Translations under genes and position numbers: made by a program
Notes under the pieces: model-generated
Told to the model about the DNA's origin: nothing
The model's input: only the letters and a program-made list of their open reading frames with translations
Databases searched by the model: none
Source of the DNA: Williamsia serinedens
Lineage (GTDB): Bacteria; Actinomycetota; Actinomycetes; Mycobacteriales; Mycobacteriaceae
DNA length: 64,000 nucleotides
Direction: 5' to 3'
Assembly: GCF_024171725.1 (NCBI RefSeq)
Contig: NZ_JAMTCG010000002.1
Coordinates: 716,193 to 780,192 of the forward strand
Shown: in pieces, positions 1 through 8,054 of the stretch
How positions within the stretch are numbered: position 1 is the first letter of the stretch
How the letters are laid out: every line of letters begins with the position of its first letter

Positions 1-1136
1 GCCCGCCCCTGCCCGACGCCGCGGCGTCGGCGATCGAGGTCGACGACACGGCTCGCGCCCTGATGGCGGTGGGGGAGGCGGCTCGCGGTCGCCTGACCGG
101 ACCGGTCGTCGGGGTCACCGGGTCGGTGGGTAAGACGTCGACGAAGGACATGCTCGCCCAGGTGCTCTCGACGGCGCTGCGGACCCACGCCAACGAGCGG
201 TCGTTCAACAATGAACTGGGCCTGCCCATCACGTTGATGGGCGCCCCCGACGACACCGAGGCGGTCGTCGTCGAGATGGGTGCACGCGGTGTCGGCCACA
301 TCGCGATGCTGTGCGACATCGCCCACCCGACCGTCGGCGTGGTCACACGTGTCGACGGGGTGCACCTCGAGATGTTCGGCTCGATCGGGGCGATCGCCCA
401 GGCGAAGGGTGAGTTGATCGCGTCGCTGCCCGACGACGGTCTCGCCGTGCTCAACGTCGACCAGGACACGGTCATCGCGATGGCCGCGCGGACGACGGCC
501 GACGTGATCGCCTACGGGCTGTCCCCGAAGGCCGACGTCCACGCCGAGGACATCAGTGTCGACGCCGATCTGCGCCCCACGTTCACGCTGCGCTCCCCGT
601 GGGGATCGATCGAGGTCGCGATGTCGGCGCGCGGGCGCCACCAGGTGCACAACGCTCTCGCCGCGGCGTCGGTCGCCGGCGGCCTCGGCCTCTCCGTCGA
701 GCAGATCGCCGAGGGGTTGGCGGGTGCGGCCATCTCGGGCCTGCGGATGGAGCTGACGCGCACCGACGACGGTGTCGCCGTCCTCAACGACTCCTACAAC
801 GCCAATCCCACCTCGATGCGGGCCGCCCTCGAGGGTCTGTCGGGACTCACCGAGGGCCGCAAGGTCGCCGTCGTCGGGGTGATGGCCGAGATCGGCGACA
901 CCGCCCGGGCCGAGCATCTCGCCATCACCGCCCGGGCCCGCGAGCTCGGCGTCGAGGTGATCGCCGTCGACGCCCCCGACTACGGACCCGACGCGCGGCA
1001 CGTCGCCGACATCGACGGCGCCGTGACGGCGCTGTCGGATCTGTCCGCCGGGGACGCCGTCCTGGTCAAGGGCTCGCGGGTCGCCGCACTCGAACGCGTC
1101 GCCGCCGCCCTGCTGGCGGCGCCGGCCTCGCGCTGA
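1..1136 (+). CDS. MurF-like Mur ligase, 5' end missing
   Basis: This is the C-terminal roughly 375 residues of a Mur ligase whose closest match is MurF, the cytoplasmic ligase that adds D-Ala-D-Ala to UDP-MurNAc-tripeptide using ATP. The reading frame is open from base 3, so the true start lies upstream and about 100 residues are missing. Visible motifs are the P-loop GVTGSVGKTST (near base 111), SFNNELGLP, the VVEMG segment and DSYNANPTSM. What follows is an acyltransferase, not mraY, so this is probably a second MurF-type gene outside the division/cell-wall cluster and its substrate may differ. The family assignment is firm; the exact substrate is inferred. Confidence 0.85.
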   Translation, partial: PPLPDAAASAIEVDDTARALMAVGEAARGRLTGPVVGVTGSVGKTSTKDMLAQVLSTALRTHANERSFNNELGLPITLMGAPDDTEAVVVEMGARGVGHIAMLCDIAHPTVGVVTRVDGVHLEMFGSIGAIAQAKGELIASLPDDGLAVLNVDQDTVIAMAARTTADVIAYGLSPKADVHAEDISVDADLRPTFTLRSPWGSIEVAMSARGRHQVHNALAAASVAGGLGLSVEQIAEGLAGAAISGLRMELTRTDDGVAVLNDSYNANPTSMRAALEGLSGLTEGRKVAVVGVMAEIGDTARAEHLAITARARELGVEVIAVDAPDYGPDARHVADIDGAVTALSDLSAGDAVLVKGSRVAALERVAAALLAAPASR

Positions 1137-1162
1137 CCGCCGTCGCGGGCCGCGGGGACCGG

Positions 1163-2302
1163 GTGGCGGTGCGCCGTCGGGACTCCCTGACCGGCCTGCG
1201 GGCGGTGGCCGCGTTCGCCGTCTGCGCGACGCACGCCGCGTTCTGGACGGGCGGGTACACCGACGACCTGCCCGGCCGGATGGCCGCGCGACTGGAGATC
1301 GGTGTCGCGATCTTCTTCGCGCTGTCGGGGTTCCTGCTGTTCCAGCCGTGGGTGCGTGCGCTCGCCGAGGGCCGACCGAGTCCGTCGCTGCGTCGGTACG
1401 CGCTGCACCGCGCGCGGCGCATCCTGCCCGCCTACTGGGTGACCGTCGTCGCGAGCTACGCGCTGTTCTCGGTGTGGCGGACGCAGGACGCGACGCTGGC
1501 CCACGACTGGTCCGGGTTCCTGCGGACGATGACGCTCACGCAGATCTACGGTTTCGGGCACCTGCACGTCGGGCTCACCCAGATGTGGAGTCTCGCCGTC
1601 GAGGTCGCGTTCTATCTCGCACTGCCGGTCATCGCTTGGGTGGTCGTCCGCGTGGTGTGCCGCGGGCGGTGGCGTCCGTGGGCCGTCGTCGGGTCATCGG
1701 TGGTGCTGGCCGCGGTGACACCGGTGTGGGCCGTCCTCACCTCCGACGGCACGCTCACCGACCCGACCGCCCGTCTCTGGCCGCCGGCGTTCGTCCTGTG
1801 GTTCGCGTGCGGGATGCTCCTCGCCGTCGCCGCGCAGTGCGGCGTCCGCGTGCACCCGCTGCTCGCGGTGCTCGTGGCGGTGCTCGCGTTCCAGCTCAGT
1901 TGGACGTCGGCGGCCGGTGAGCCGACCATCACCCCGACGACCGCCGGCGCGACCGTCGTGAAGTCGCTGCTCTACGGCCTCGTCGCGTCCTGTCTCGTCG
2001 GGGCGCTGGCGCTGTCACGGTCGGGGAACTGGTTCGACCGTCTGCTGGGACTCCGCGTGGCGGTGTGGTTCGGCGAGATCTCGTACGAGTTCTTCCTCGT
2101 GCACCTCGTCGTCCTGGTGTGGGTGATGGATCTGCTGGGCTATCCGACGTTCACCGGGTCGATGCTCGGGGTGCTCATCGTCACGACTGTGGTGAGCGTC
2201 CCGATCGCCTGGGCATTGCATCGAACGACATATGCCTGGTTGTGGGCGCGCTCCGTACCATCGGAGCCATCCCCGCACCGCGACAGGAGCACCACCCGAT
2301 GA
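1163..2302 (+). CDS. Acyltransferase 3 (OafA/YrhL-type) membrane protein
   Basis: A 379-residue polytopic membrane protein of the acyltransferase-3 family, which transfers acyl groups onto cell-envelope sugars or lipids. The N-terminus reads DSLTGLRAVAAFAVCATHAAF, with the family's conserved His in the first membrane helix. The next segment ends in FFALSGFLLF, followed by RRARRILPAYW-like text and an MWSLAVEVAFY motif. About ten hydrophobic segments are visible. I chose the GTG at 1163 because it puts the first helix at the usual distance; a second GTG lies at 1169. It starts 26 bp after the MurF-like gene and overlaps the next gene by ATGA, suggesting co-transcription and an envelope-modification role. 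Confidence 0.85.
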   Translation: MAVRRRDSLTGLRAVAAFAVCATHAAFWTGGYTDDLPGRMAARLEIGVAIFFALSGFLLFQPWVRALAEGRPSPSLRRYALHRARRILPAYWVTVVASYALFSVWRTQDATLAHDWSGFLRTMTLTQIYGFGHLHVGLTQMWSLAVEVAFYLALPVIAWVVVRVVCRGRWRPWAVVGSSVVLAAVTPVWAVLTSDGTLTDPTARLWPPAFVLWFACGMLLAVAAQCGVRVHPLLAVLVAVLAFQLSWTSAAGEPTITPTTAGATVVKSLLYGLVASCLVGALALSRSGNWFDRLLGLRVAVWFGEISYEFFLVHLVVLVWVMDLLGYPTFTGSMLGVLIVTTVVSVPIAWALHRTTYAWLWARSVPSEPSPHRDRSTTR

Positions 2303-3516
2303 GCGAGCAGCGTCGCGACGCCTCCGCCGTCGGCGTCACCGCCGACACCGTCCATCGGTGGTGCGAGAAGTCGACCATCCCCGGGCGACACCCGGAGCTG
2401 TCGGACCCGGCGGCGGTCGCGATCGCCACCGGTCATCTCGACGCCGCAGCGCGGTCGATCGTGCTCGCCCGGATGTCGCGTGGGCTGCCGATCCCGATGG
2501 CTTCGCAGATCCTGCCCGGCGCCCGCGAGTTCGCCGAGCTGCGCCGTCTGCAGCGAACGGTCGCGGCACTCGACGAACAGGCGAACGCCCCGGTCACCCC
2601 GTCCGTCGTCGCCGCGGTGATCCGTGCGCGGCGAAACTCGGTCGCACGGCGGCTCGACGACGCCCGTCGCACGCTCGTCGGGGGCAAGGGGGTGTCCGCG
2701 ACGGGCGTCCGGGCGATCCGGCGCGAGCGTCGTGAGGGGACGCATCTCGAGGCCGTCGACCGCGAACGGCTCTTCATCGGACTGTCCTACACACCCACAC
2801 CGGATATCGGTGGCTACGTGCGGCGGATGGGCAACGCGGCGCTCGAGCGTGTTGCCGGTGTCATCGAGAACGCCGCCGCGAAGGCGGGCAAGGACTCCGG
2901 GCGACGGTGGCTCCCGGATCTCGTCGGTGACGCCGAGAGCATCACCCCGGGCGCCGACTCCCGGTTCGTCGACGGTTACGAGACCATTCTGTTCGCCGCG
3001 GGCAGCTTCTACGACCGGGTGATGCGCTGCCCGGCATGGCATTCGGAGCACTTCGCGATGCAGCGAGGGCAGGTCGACCTCGAGGCCGAGCTGGCGGAGA
3101 TCGCCGCCGACGTCATCGCGTTGCGGGCGATCCGCGTCGATCTGGACTCCTCCCGCCGCGCAGCCGGTTTCGACGACGATCTCGACGGCCACATCGCCCG
3201 CCGTGAACAGTCGCTGCGTCCGGTCTGGCGCGAACTCGTCGACCGGGTCGCGGCGTTGGCGACCGTCGCCGAGGTGGTGGAGTCCGCGGCCGCGGAGCTG
3301 CGCGTCCTCGAGGAGTACGCCCACACCGCGACGATCGACGACCGCATCGACGAACTGGTCGCGCGGTCGGGATCGCGGGAGGTGTCCGCCGACAACACCC
3401 GTCGCCTCACCGAGCAGGTGCGTGCCGGCGAGGAGAACCTCCGCATCTACCGGGACGTGTTGCAGGGGAACATCCTCCGACTGTCGGCGGGGAGCCGGCC
3501 CTGGTCAGGAGAGTGA
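2299..3516 (+). CDS. Hypothetical protein, 405 aa
   Basis: A soluble, charged protein that I do not recognise. The first 60 residues (VTADTVHRWCEKSTIPG) resemble a small helix-turn-helix of the kind used to choose between substrates or DNA sites. The rest is mostly helical and rich in Arg, Asp and Glu, with probable coiled-coil around residues 255-400. There is no signal peptide or membrane segment. It overlaps the acyltransferase by 4 bp (ATGA) and so is probably translated with it. Its 3' end overlaps the convergent isochorismatase-fold gene by 12 bp. Confidence 0.7.
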   Translation: MSEQRRDASAVGVTADTVHRWCEKSTIPGRHPELSDPAAVAIATGHLDAAARSIVLARMSRGLPIPMASQILPGAREFAELRRLQRTVAALDEQANAPVTPSVVAAVIRARRNSVARRLDDARRTLVGGKGVSATGVRAIRRERREGTHLEAVDRERLFIGLSYTPTPDIGGYVRRMGNAALERVAGVIENAAAKAGKDSGRRWLPDLVGDAESITPGADSRFVDGYETILFAAGSFYDRVMRCPAWHSEHFAMQRGQVDLEAELAEIAADVIALRAIRVDLDSSRRAAGFDDDLDGHIARREQSLRPVWRELVDRVAALATVAEVVESAAAELRVLEEYAHTATIDDRIDELVARSGSREVSADNTRRLTEQVRAGEENLRIYRDVLQGNILRLSAGSRPWSGE

Positions 3517-4062
3517 CGCGACCCAGTCCGCGGTCGTGGTGACCGTGGCCTGATTCGGGAACACGGCCTCCATCAGCAGATCGTGGACGTCCCGTCTCCG
3601 ATCGGCGCAGGCGTCGGCCAGCACGGTGATCCGGTGGTCGAGGTCGGCGGCCTGCCGCAGGGTCGAGAGCACCACGCCGCTCGTCGAGATACCGGCCAGG
3701 ACGAGGTGGTCGGCCGCGAGGCCGCGGAGCAGCACCTCCAGGTCGCTGCCGGTGAACGCGCTGACCCGGCGCTTCGTCACGACCGGCTCGTCCGCGCGCG
3801 GACTCAGCGCGGGGTGGATCTGCGTCCCGTGGGCCGACTCCGTCATGGTCTCGCCGGCGCTGTCGGCGATCCGGCCGAAGCCGAGGTTGCTCGACGCGAT
3901 CTCGGGGTGACCGGGTCGGAACGCGACGCGGACGAAGAGGACGGGGATGCTCGCGGCGCGGGCGGCATCGGCCGCCGAGACGGCGTTCGCGAGGGCGGAG
4001 GTGCCGTCGAACCGGTCGACGATGCCGTTCTGGAAGTCCATGACGAGAAGCGCTGTGGTCAT
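3505..4062 (-). CDS. Isochorismatase-fold hydrolase lacking the nucleophilic Cys
   Basis: A 185-residue protein of the isochorismatase/nicotinamidase superfamily. The first Asp of the triad is in LLVMDFQNGIVD (about residue 9) and the Lys in VVTKRRVSAF (about 97). At the position where cysteine hydrolases have T-x-x-C-V, this protein reads GISTSGVVLST, so the nucleophilic Cys is absent. True isochorismatases also lack that Cys, so activity by the non-covalent route is possible, but the substrate is unknown. It is divergent from the MarR regulator with only 54 bp between the starts, so the regulator may control it. Confidence 0.85.
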   Translation of the reverse strand: MTTALLVMDFQNGIVDRFDGTSALANAVSAADAARAASIPVLFVRVAFRPGHPEIASSNLGFGRIADSAGETMTESAHGTQIHPALSPRADEPVVTKRRVSAFTGSDLEVLLRGLAADHLVLAGISTSGVVLSTLRQAADLDHRITVLADACADRRRDVHDLLMEAVFPNQATVTTTADWVASLS

Positions 4063-4102
4063 GGATCCCAGGATGTCAGCCCAGACTGTTCACCACAACC
4101 TG

Positions 4103-4118
4103 ATCAGTTTAGACTGAT
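4103..4118. promoter_or_regulatory. Perfect palindrome, probable MarR operator
   Basis: ATCAGT-TTAG-ACTGAT is a perfect 6-bp inverted repeat with a 4-bp centre, lying between the divergent isochorismatase and MarR genes. It overlaps the first possible MarR start codon. A TAGACT box (4110-4115) lies 7 nt before the second in-frame ATG at 4123, so the site could also cover a leaderless -10 element. Binding by the adjacent MarR is inferred from position and symmetry. Confidence 0.55.
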
Positions 4119-4566
4119 GGATATGCCTGACACTGCCGCTCCCGATGTCGCCCTGCGTGCCGCGGGGGACATCCGTGTCGCCGTCGGACGGCTGCTGCGC
4201 CGTCTGCGCGAGGTGTCCACCGGTGACGAACTCACCCCGGCGCAGGCGTCTGTGCTCGCCCGCGTCGGCAAGGGTGAGGCGTCCACCGCCGCCCGACTCG
4301 CCGAGGTGGAGAACGTCCGGCCGCAGTCGATGTCGACGACCATCGCGGCCCTGGAGAGGATGGGATTGCTCGAGCGGCACGCCGATCCGGGTGACGGTCG
4401 TCGCCAGATCGTGGTGCTGACCGCGGCCGGCCGCGACGCCGACGACAACAACCACCGCGCACGCGCGGAGTGGTTGACCGAGACGGTCGTGGAGCGGCTC
4501 ACCGAGGACGAGTGCGCGACGCTGATCGAGGCCGCCCGGGTGATCGACAAGCTGGTCGCGCGATGA
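4117..4566 (+). CDS. MarR-family transcriptional regulator
   Basis: A 149-residue winged-helix regulator. The recognition region ASTAARLAEVENVRPQSMS (about residues 56-74) and the wing ERHADPGDGRRQIVVLT are typical of MarR proteins, with dimerisation helices at both ends. The start could be ATG 4117 or ATG 4123; the latter is favoured if the message is leaderless. Its stop overlaps the MFS start (ATGA at 4563), so the pair is one operon and probably a ligand-responsive efflux unit that represses itself through the palindrome at 4103-4118. Confidence 0.9.
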   Translation: MDMPDTAAPDVALRAAGDIRVAVGRLLRRLREVSTGDELTPAQASVLARVGKGEASTAARLAEVENVRPQSMSTTIAALERMGLLERHADPGDGRRQIVVLTAAGRDADDNNHRARAEWLTETVVERLTEDECATLIEAARVIDKLVAR

Positions 4567-5942
4567 CGGCAGGTGCCGTCGAGACCGACACCGGATTCGA
4601 TCGGCGACTCCTGGCGCCGATGATGATCGGTTCGATCCTGAACCCGATCAACTCGTCGATCATCGCGATCGCGTTGGTGCCCATCGCCGTCGCACTCGGA
4701 GCACCCGCGTCGCAGACGGCGTGGCTGGTCTCGGGGCTGTATCTCGCCACCGCGGTGGGCCAGCCGGTCATGGGGCGTCTCATCGACGTGCACGGACCGC
4801 GCCGCCTCTACCTCGTGGGCGCGCTGTGCACCGTCGCCGCAGGAATCCTCGGCGTCGTGGCCCCGGACCTCTGGGTCCTGGTGATCGCCCGGGTGTTGCT
4901 CGGGATCGGTACGTGCGCCGCCTACCCCGCGTCGATGTACCTGATCCGGATGGAGGGTGACCGGACGGGGACGGCGAGCCCGGCGGGTGTGCTGACGGCG
5001 CTGTCGGTGACGACGCAGACCATCGCGGTGATCGGACCGACCCTGGGTGGGCTGCTCATCGGCCTGGGTGGGTGGCGGGCCACCTTCGCCGTCAACATCC
5101 CGCTCGGGGTGGCGATCCTGGTCCTGGGGCTCCTGTTCCTGCCCCGGACCGTCCCGGCGTCCGGCGGCCAGGGCACCGGATCCGACTGGGTGGGCGTCGC
5201 GCTGTTCACCGCGATGGTGCTGTCGCTGTTGGTGTTCCTCATGCACCTGTCCCTCGACCGCATGTGGCTCCCGGTGCTCGCCGTCGGCGTCGGCACCGCC
5301 TTCGTCCTCTGGGAGCGCAGGAGAACCCACCCGTTCATCGACGTGGCCGTCTTCGTCGGGAACAGGCCGCTCGTCGTGACCTATGTCCGGGCTGTCCTGG
5401 CGGCCACGGTCTCCTACAGCTATCTCTACGGCTACACGCAGTGGCTGCAGGAGACGCGGGAATTGTCGGCCACCGCAGCAGGACTCGTCCTGCTGCCGAC
5501 TTTCGTGGTCGGGATCGTGGTGTCCGTGACGACGGGCCGTCGGCCGCAGATCCGCCGCAAGTTGCTGGTCGGTGCCGTGGCCCAGATGGCTGCCGCCGCA
5601 TTGATCCTGTCGACGTGGACCGACGCGCCCGTCTGGTATCTGGTGCTGACGGCTGCCGTCACCGGTGTGCCGCAAGGGCTCATCAACCTCGCCGTGCAGA
5701 ACACCCTGTACCACCAGGCAGATCCGGGACGCATGGGTGCGTCATCGGGTCTGCTGCGGACGTTCATGTACTCGGGCGCGATGCTCGCGTCGGCCGCGAG
5801 CGGCGCGTTCTTCGGTGCGCGTGCCACCACCGCGGGAGTGCATGAACTGGCGCTGTTCATGCTCGTGGTCGCCGCGGTGCTGGCCGTTCTCACCGTCGTC
5901 GACCGGAGCCTGCGGGCCGTCGACGCCGCGGCCCAGAGCTGA
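4563..5942 (+). CDS. MFS transporter, DHA2-type drug efflux
   Basis: A 459-residue multi-helix transporter of the major facilitator superfamily. Features include SGLYLATAVGQPVMGRLIDVHG-type loop 2-3 text, the antiporter motif region IGPTLGGLLIGLGGW (about 160-175) and WRATFAVNIPLG, which is characteristic of DHA2-like proton/drug antiporters. It is co-transcribed with the MarR gene, with a 4-bp overlap. It converges with the serine hydrolase gene, 3 bp away. Export of a toxic compound is inferred; the substrate is not evident. Confidence 0.88.
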   Translation: MTAGAVETDTGFDRRLLAPMMIGSILNPINSSIIAIALVPIAVALGAPASQTAWLVSGLYLATAVGQPVMGRLIDVHGPRRLYLVGALCTVAAGILGVVAPDLWVLVIARVLLGIGTCAAYPASMYLIRMEGDRTGTASPAGVLTALSVTTQTIAVIGPTLGGLLIGLGGWRATFAVNIPLGVAILVLGLLFLPRTVPASGGQGTGSDWVGVALFTAMVLSLLVFLMHLSLDRMWLPVLAVGVGTAFVLWERRRTHPFIDVAVFVGNRPLVVTYVRAVLAATVSYSYLYGYTQWLQETRELSATAAGLVLLPTFVVGIVVSVTTGRRPQIRRKLLVGAVAQMAAAALILSTWTDAPVWYLVLTAAVTGVPQGLINLAVQNTLYHQADPGRMGASSGLLRTFMYSGAMLASAASGAFFGARATTAGVHELALFMLVVAAVLAVLTVVDRSLRAVDAAAQS

Positions 5943-5945
5943 CCG

Positions 5946-7361
5946 TCAGCGCGGACGCTGCGGCGCACCCGGGACCGGAAGGCACGCCAGCGCGAAGCAT
6001 CCCGGATTGCCCTGCAGCGGCGCGCGCAGTGGTGCCGAGCCGCAGCGGGTGACGGTGCAACCGGGCGGGGCGTAGGGTCCGAGCCCGAATGCGCCGAGGG
6101 CGACCGACGGATCGGCGAACTCGTCGGGGTCGATCGTGAGGTTGAACGTCGGCCGGTACGGACCGGGATCGGGGAGTCGTGGCGACGTCAGCGACGCCGC
6201 GAACAACCGCAGGAAGCTGTGGTACAGCTCGCTGTTCAGGCTCCCGCTCAGCGTGGTGATCGGATCGGGCGAGACGTCGCCGAACGCACCCGTCCAACTC
6301 ACCACGATGCCCAGGCCCGGCATGATGAAGTTGTTCTGTTGCGCGAGGCCGACCATCGCGTAGGTGTCGGCGGGCAGACCTTGGAACGGTGCGGCGTCGA
6401 CCGTCTGCCGGGACGGGATCGACGGTCCCGTACACGGTCCCCGGTTGAGCCAGAAGAGGTAGCCGTAGCACGGGTTCGTCGTCGTCGGGGTGCGTGCCTG
6501 GTCGACGTAGTCGGTGGAGATCACCCTGCGCCCGTTCCACTCTCCGCCGTTCAGCATCAGCAGGCCGAGACGGGCGAAGTCGTCCGGGGGCATGTAGAGG
6601 AAGGCGTAGCCGTAGGTGTTCCCGCTGCGGTCACGGTTCCAGAACCAGTCACGCGGTCCGATGCCGACGGGTCCGAACAGCTTGTCCTGGGCGTAGCGCT
6701 GCACGTCCTCGCCCACCGCGCGACCGACGACGAAGGCGAGCAGGTCACCGTTGTGCTGCCCGTACTCGAAGAACGTGCCCGGGCGGTGCAGGATCGGCAG
6801 CGCGAGGGCCTGCTTCACCACGTCGATGTCGAGGTCGAGGGCCGCCGGGATGCCCTCGCTGACGATCGACTGCTTCAGCCCGGAGGTCTGGGTGAGCAGG
6901 TCGCGCACGGTGATCGCACGGTGTGCGGCGTCCCCGAGTCCGGCGGGCAGGTAGTCGCCGATCGGTGCGTCGAGGCGCAGCCGCCCCTCGCTGTAGGCGA
7001 CGCCGGCGACCATCGACACGACCGACTTGGTGCCGCTCCACAGGTTCCACGGGACACCGTCGGTGACCGGGTTGAACGGCCCCTCACCGACGAGGCAGTT
7101 GTTCCGATAGATCTGGACGTTGGTCCGCAACCGCGACGACGCGAACGCGATCGCGGTCCGGAGCTTCGCGGCGTCGATGCCGACCTGGGCCGGGGTGGCG
7201 GTCTGCGGATGGGACGTGCCGTTCGGGACCGGGCACGATCGTAACGTCGGCGCCGGGGTCGACGAGGGCTCCGCAGCGGCGAATGGCGTGGAGAGCGCCG
7301 TCATCAGTGCGCACACCACACCGACGACGACCATCGCCCACCGACGCCGACTGTGACCCAT
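5946..7361 (-). CDS. Secreted serine hydrolase (beta-lactamase/class C fold)
   Basis: A 471-residue exported protein. The N-terminus has RRR followed by a hydrophobic stretch and an AAA-type signal peptidase site (STPFAAAEPSS). The catalytic SxxK is SGTKSVVS (about residue 115), within WNLWSGTK. The second motif, usually YSN, is YGQHN here. Such proteins are esterases, carboxypeptidases or peptide-modifying enzymes acting outside the membrane. I chose ATG 7361 over the upstream GTG 7376 because it gives a compact signal peptide and leaves the palindrome at 7367-7382 free. It is divergent from a TetR gene, which may regulate it. Confidence 0.82.
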   Translation of the reverse strand: MGHSRRRWAMVVVGVVCALMTALSTPFAAAEPSSTPAPTLRSCPVPNGTSHPQTATPAQVGIDAAKLRTAIAFASSRLRTNVQIYRNNCLVGEGPFNPVTDGVPWNLWSGTKSVVSMVAGVAYSEGRLRLDAPIGDYLPAGLGDAAHRAITVRDLLTQTSGLKQSIVSEGIPAALDLDIDVVKQALALPILHRPGTFFEYGQHNGDLLAFVVGRAVGEDVQRYAQDKLFGPVGIGPRDWFWNRDRSGNTYGYAFLYMPPDDFARLGLLMLNGGEWNGRRVISTDYVDQARTPTTTNPCYGYLFWLNRGPCTGPSIPSRQTVDAAPFQGLPADTYAMVGLAQQNNFIMPGLGIVVSWTGAFGDVSPDPITTLSGSLNSELYHSFLRLFAASLTSPRLPDPGPYRPTFNLTIDPDEFADPSVALGAFGLGPYAPPGCTVTRCGSAPLRAPLQGNPGCFALACLPVPGAPQRPR

Positions 7362-7366
7362 AACAC

Positions 7367-7382
7367 TTGACCGCACGGTAAA
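7367..7382. promoter_or_regulatory. Imperfect palindrome between hydrolase and tetR
   Basis: TTGACCGCACGGTAAA contains ACCG-CA-CGGT with two further matched outer positions. It lies in the short gap between the divergent serine hydrolase and TetR genes, where a TetR operator would be expected. Function is inferred. Confidence 0.35.
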
Positions 7383-7411
7383 CAGTTAGCACATGGCTCG
7401 CGCTGCGTACA

Positions 7412-8050
7412 GTGTCAGCCGTGTCCGAGCCGCCGCCCCGCCGGAAAAGGCCTGGTCCCGCCCCGATCCCACGGCAGCGGGTGCTGGCCGCGGCCGCCGA
7501 GGTCTTCGCCGAGTCCGGCTACGACGGCGCCTCGGTGGTCGAGATCGCGCGCCGCGCGCACACCAGCAAGCCGACCATCTACAAGCACTTCGGTGACAAG
7601 GCCGGCCTCTATCGCAGCTGTCTCGAGAGCGAGATCGCGGTGGCCCGCGAGTTCCTGTTCGACGCCTACACGCGAGCGGAGTCGGAGTCGATCGCCGACG
7701 AGGTGACCGCCGACGTCGTGGCGTTCTTCGACTACGCCCGCGAGAGGCCCCACGGTTTCCGGCTCATCGTCGACGACACCCATCGGGGTCCCGGGGGCGA
7801 GAGTGCACAGGACTTCACCGACTCTGTGATCGACCGCATCGTCCGTCGTCTCGCCGCGCGGACCGGCCTCGACACGTCGTCCACCGCGCTGCGACAGATC
7901 GCAGCGATGCTCGTCGGCGCGTCGGTCTACTCCGCGCGGGAGGCGCTGCTCGTCTCGCACGCCGATCCGGCCGCCGCGTCACGGCTGGCGTCCGACTTCA
8001 TGAGCGGTGCCGTCCTGCACCTCGCGCACCCGCCGTCGGGTGACGACTGA
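7412..8050 (+). CDS. TetR-family transcriptional regulator
   Basis: A 212-residue regulator. The N-terminal HTH reads VLAAAAEVFAESGYDGASV followed by ARRAHTSKPTIYKHFGDKAGLY (about residues 24-70), the standard TetR DNA-binding domain. The remainder is an all-helical ligand-binding domain. GTG 7412 is used; GTG 7421 is an equally possible start. It is divergent from the secreted serine hydrolase and ends 5 bp from the convergent membrane esterase. The ligand is unknown. Confidence 0.88.
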   Translation: MSAVSEPPPRRKRPGPAPIPRQRVLAAAAEVFAESGYDGASVVEIARRAHTSKPTIYKHFGDKAGLYRSCLESEIAVAREFLFDAYTRAESESIADEVTADVVAFFDYARERPHGFRLIVDDTHRGPGGESAQDFTDSVIDRIVRRLAARTGLDTSSTALRQIAAMLVGASVYSAREALLVSHADPAAASRLASDFMSGAVLHLAHPPSGDD

Positions 8051-8054
8051 CCGA

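Noticed and set aside
599..1162. Upstream extension of the acyltransferase frame to 599
   Set aside because: This part overlaps the MurF-like coding sequence and is Arg-rich shadow; the membrane protein begins naturally at 1163.
4104..5714. Long minus-strand open frame (536 codons) opposite the MarR/MFS genes
   Set aside because: Its translation is Arg/Asp/His-rich and low complexity, as expected from the opposite strand of high-GC coding DNA; the MarR and MFS proteins on the plus strand are clear.
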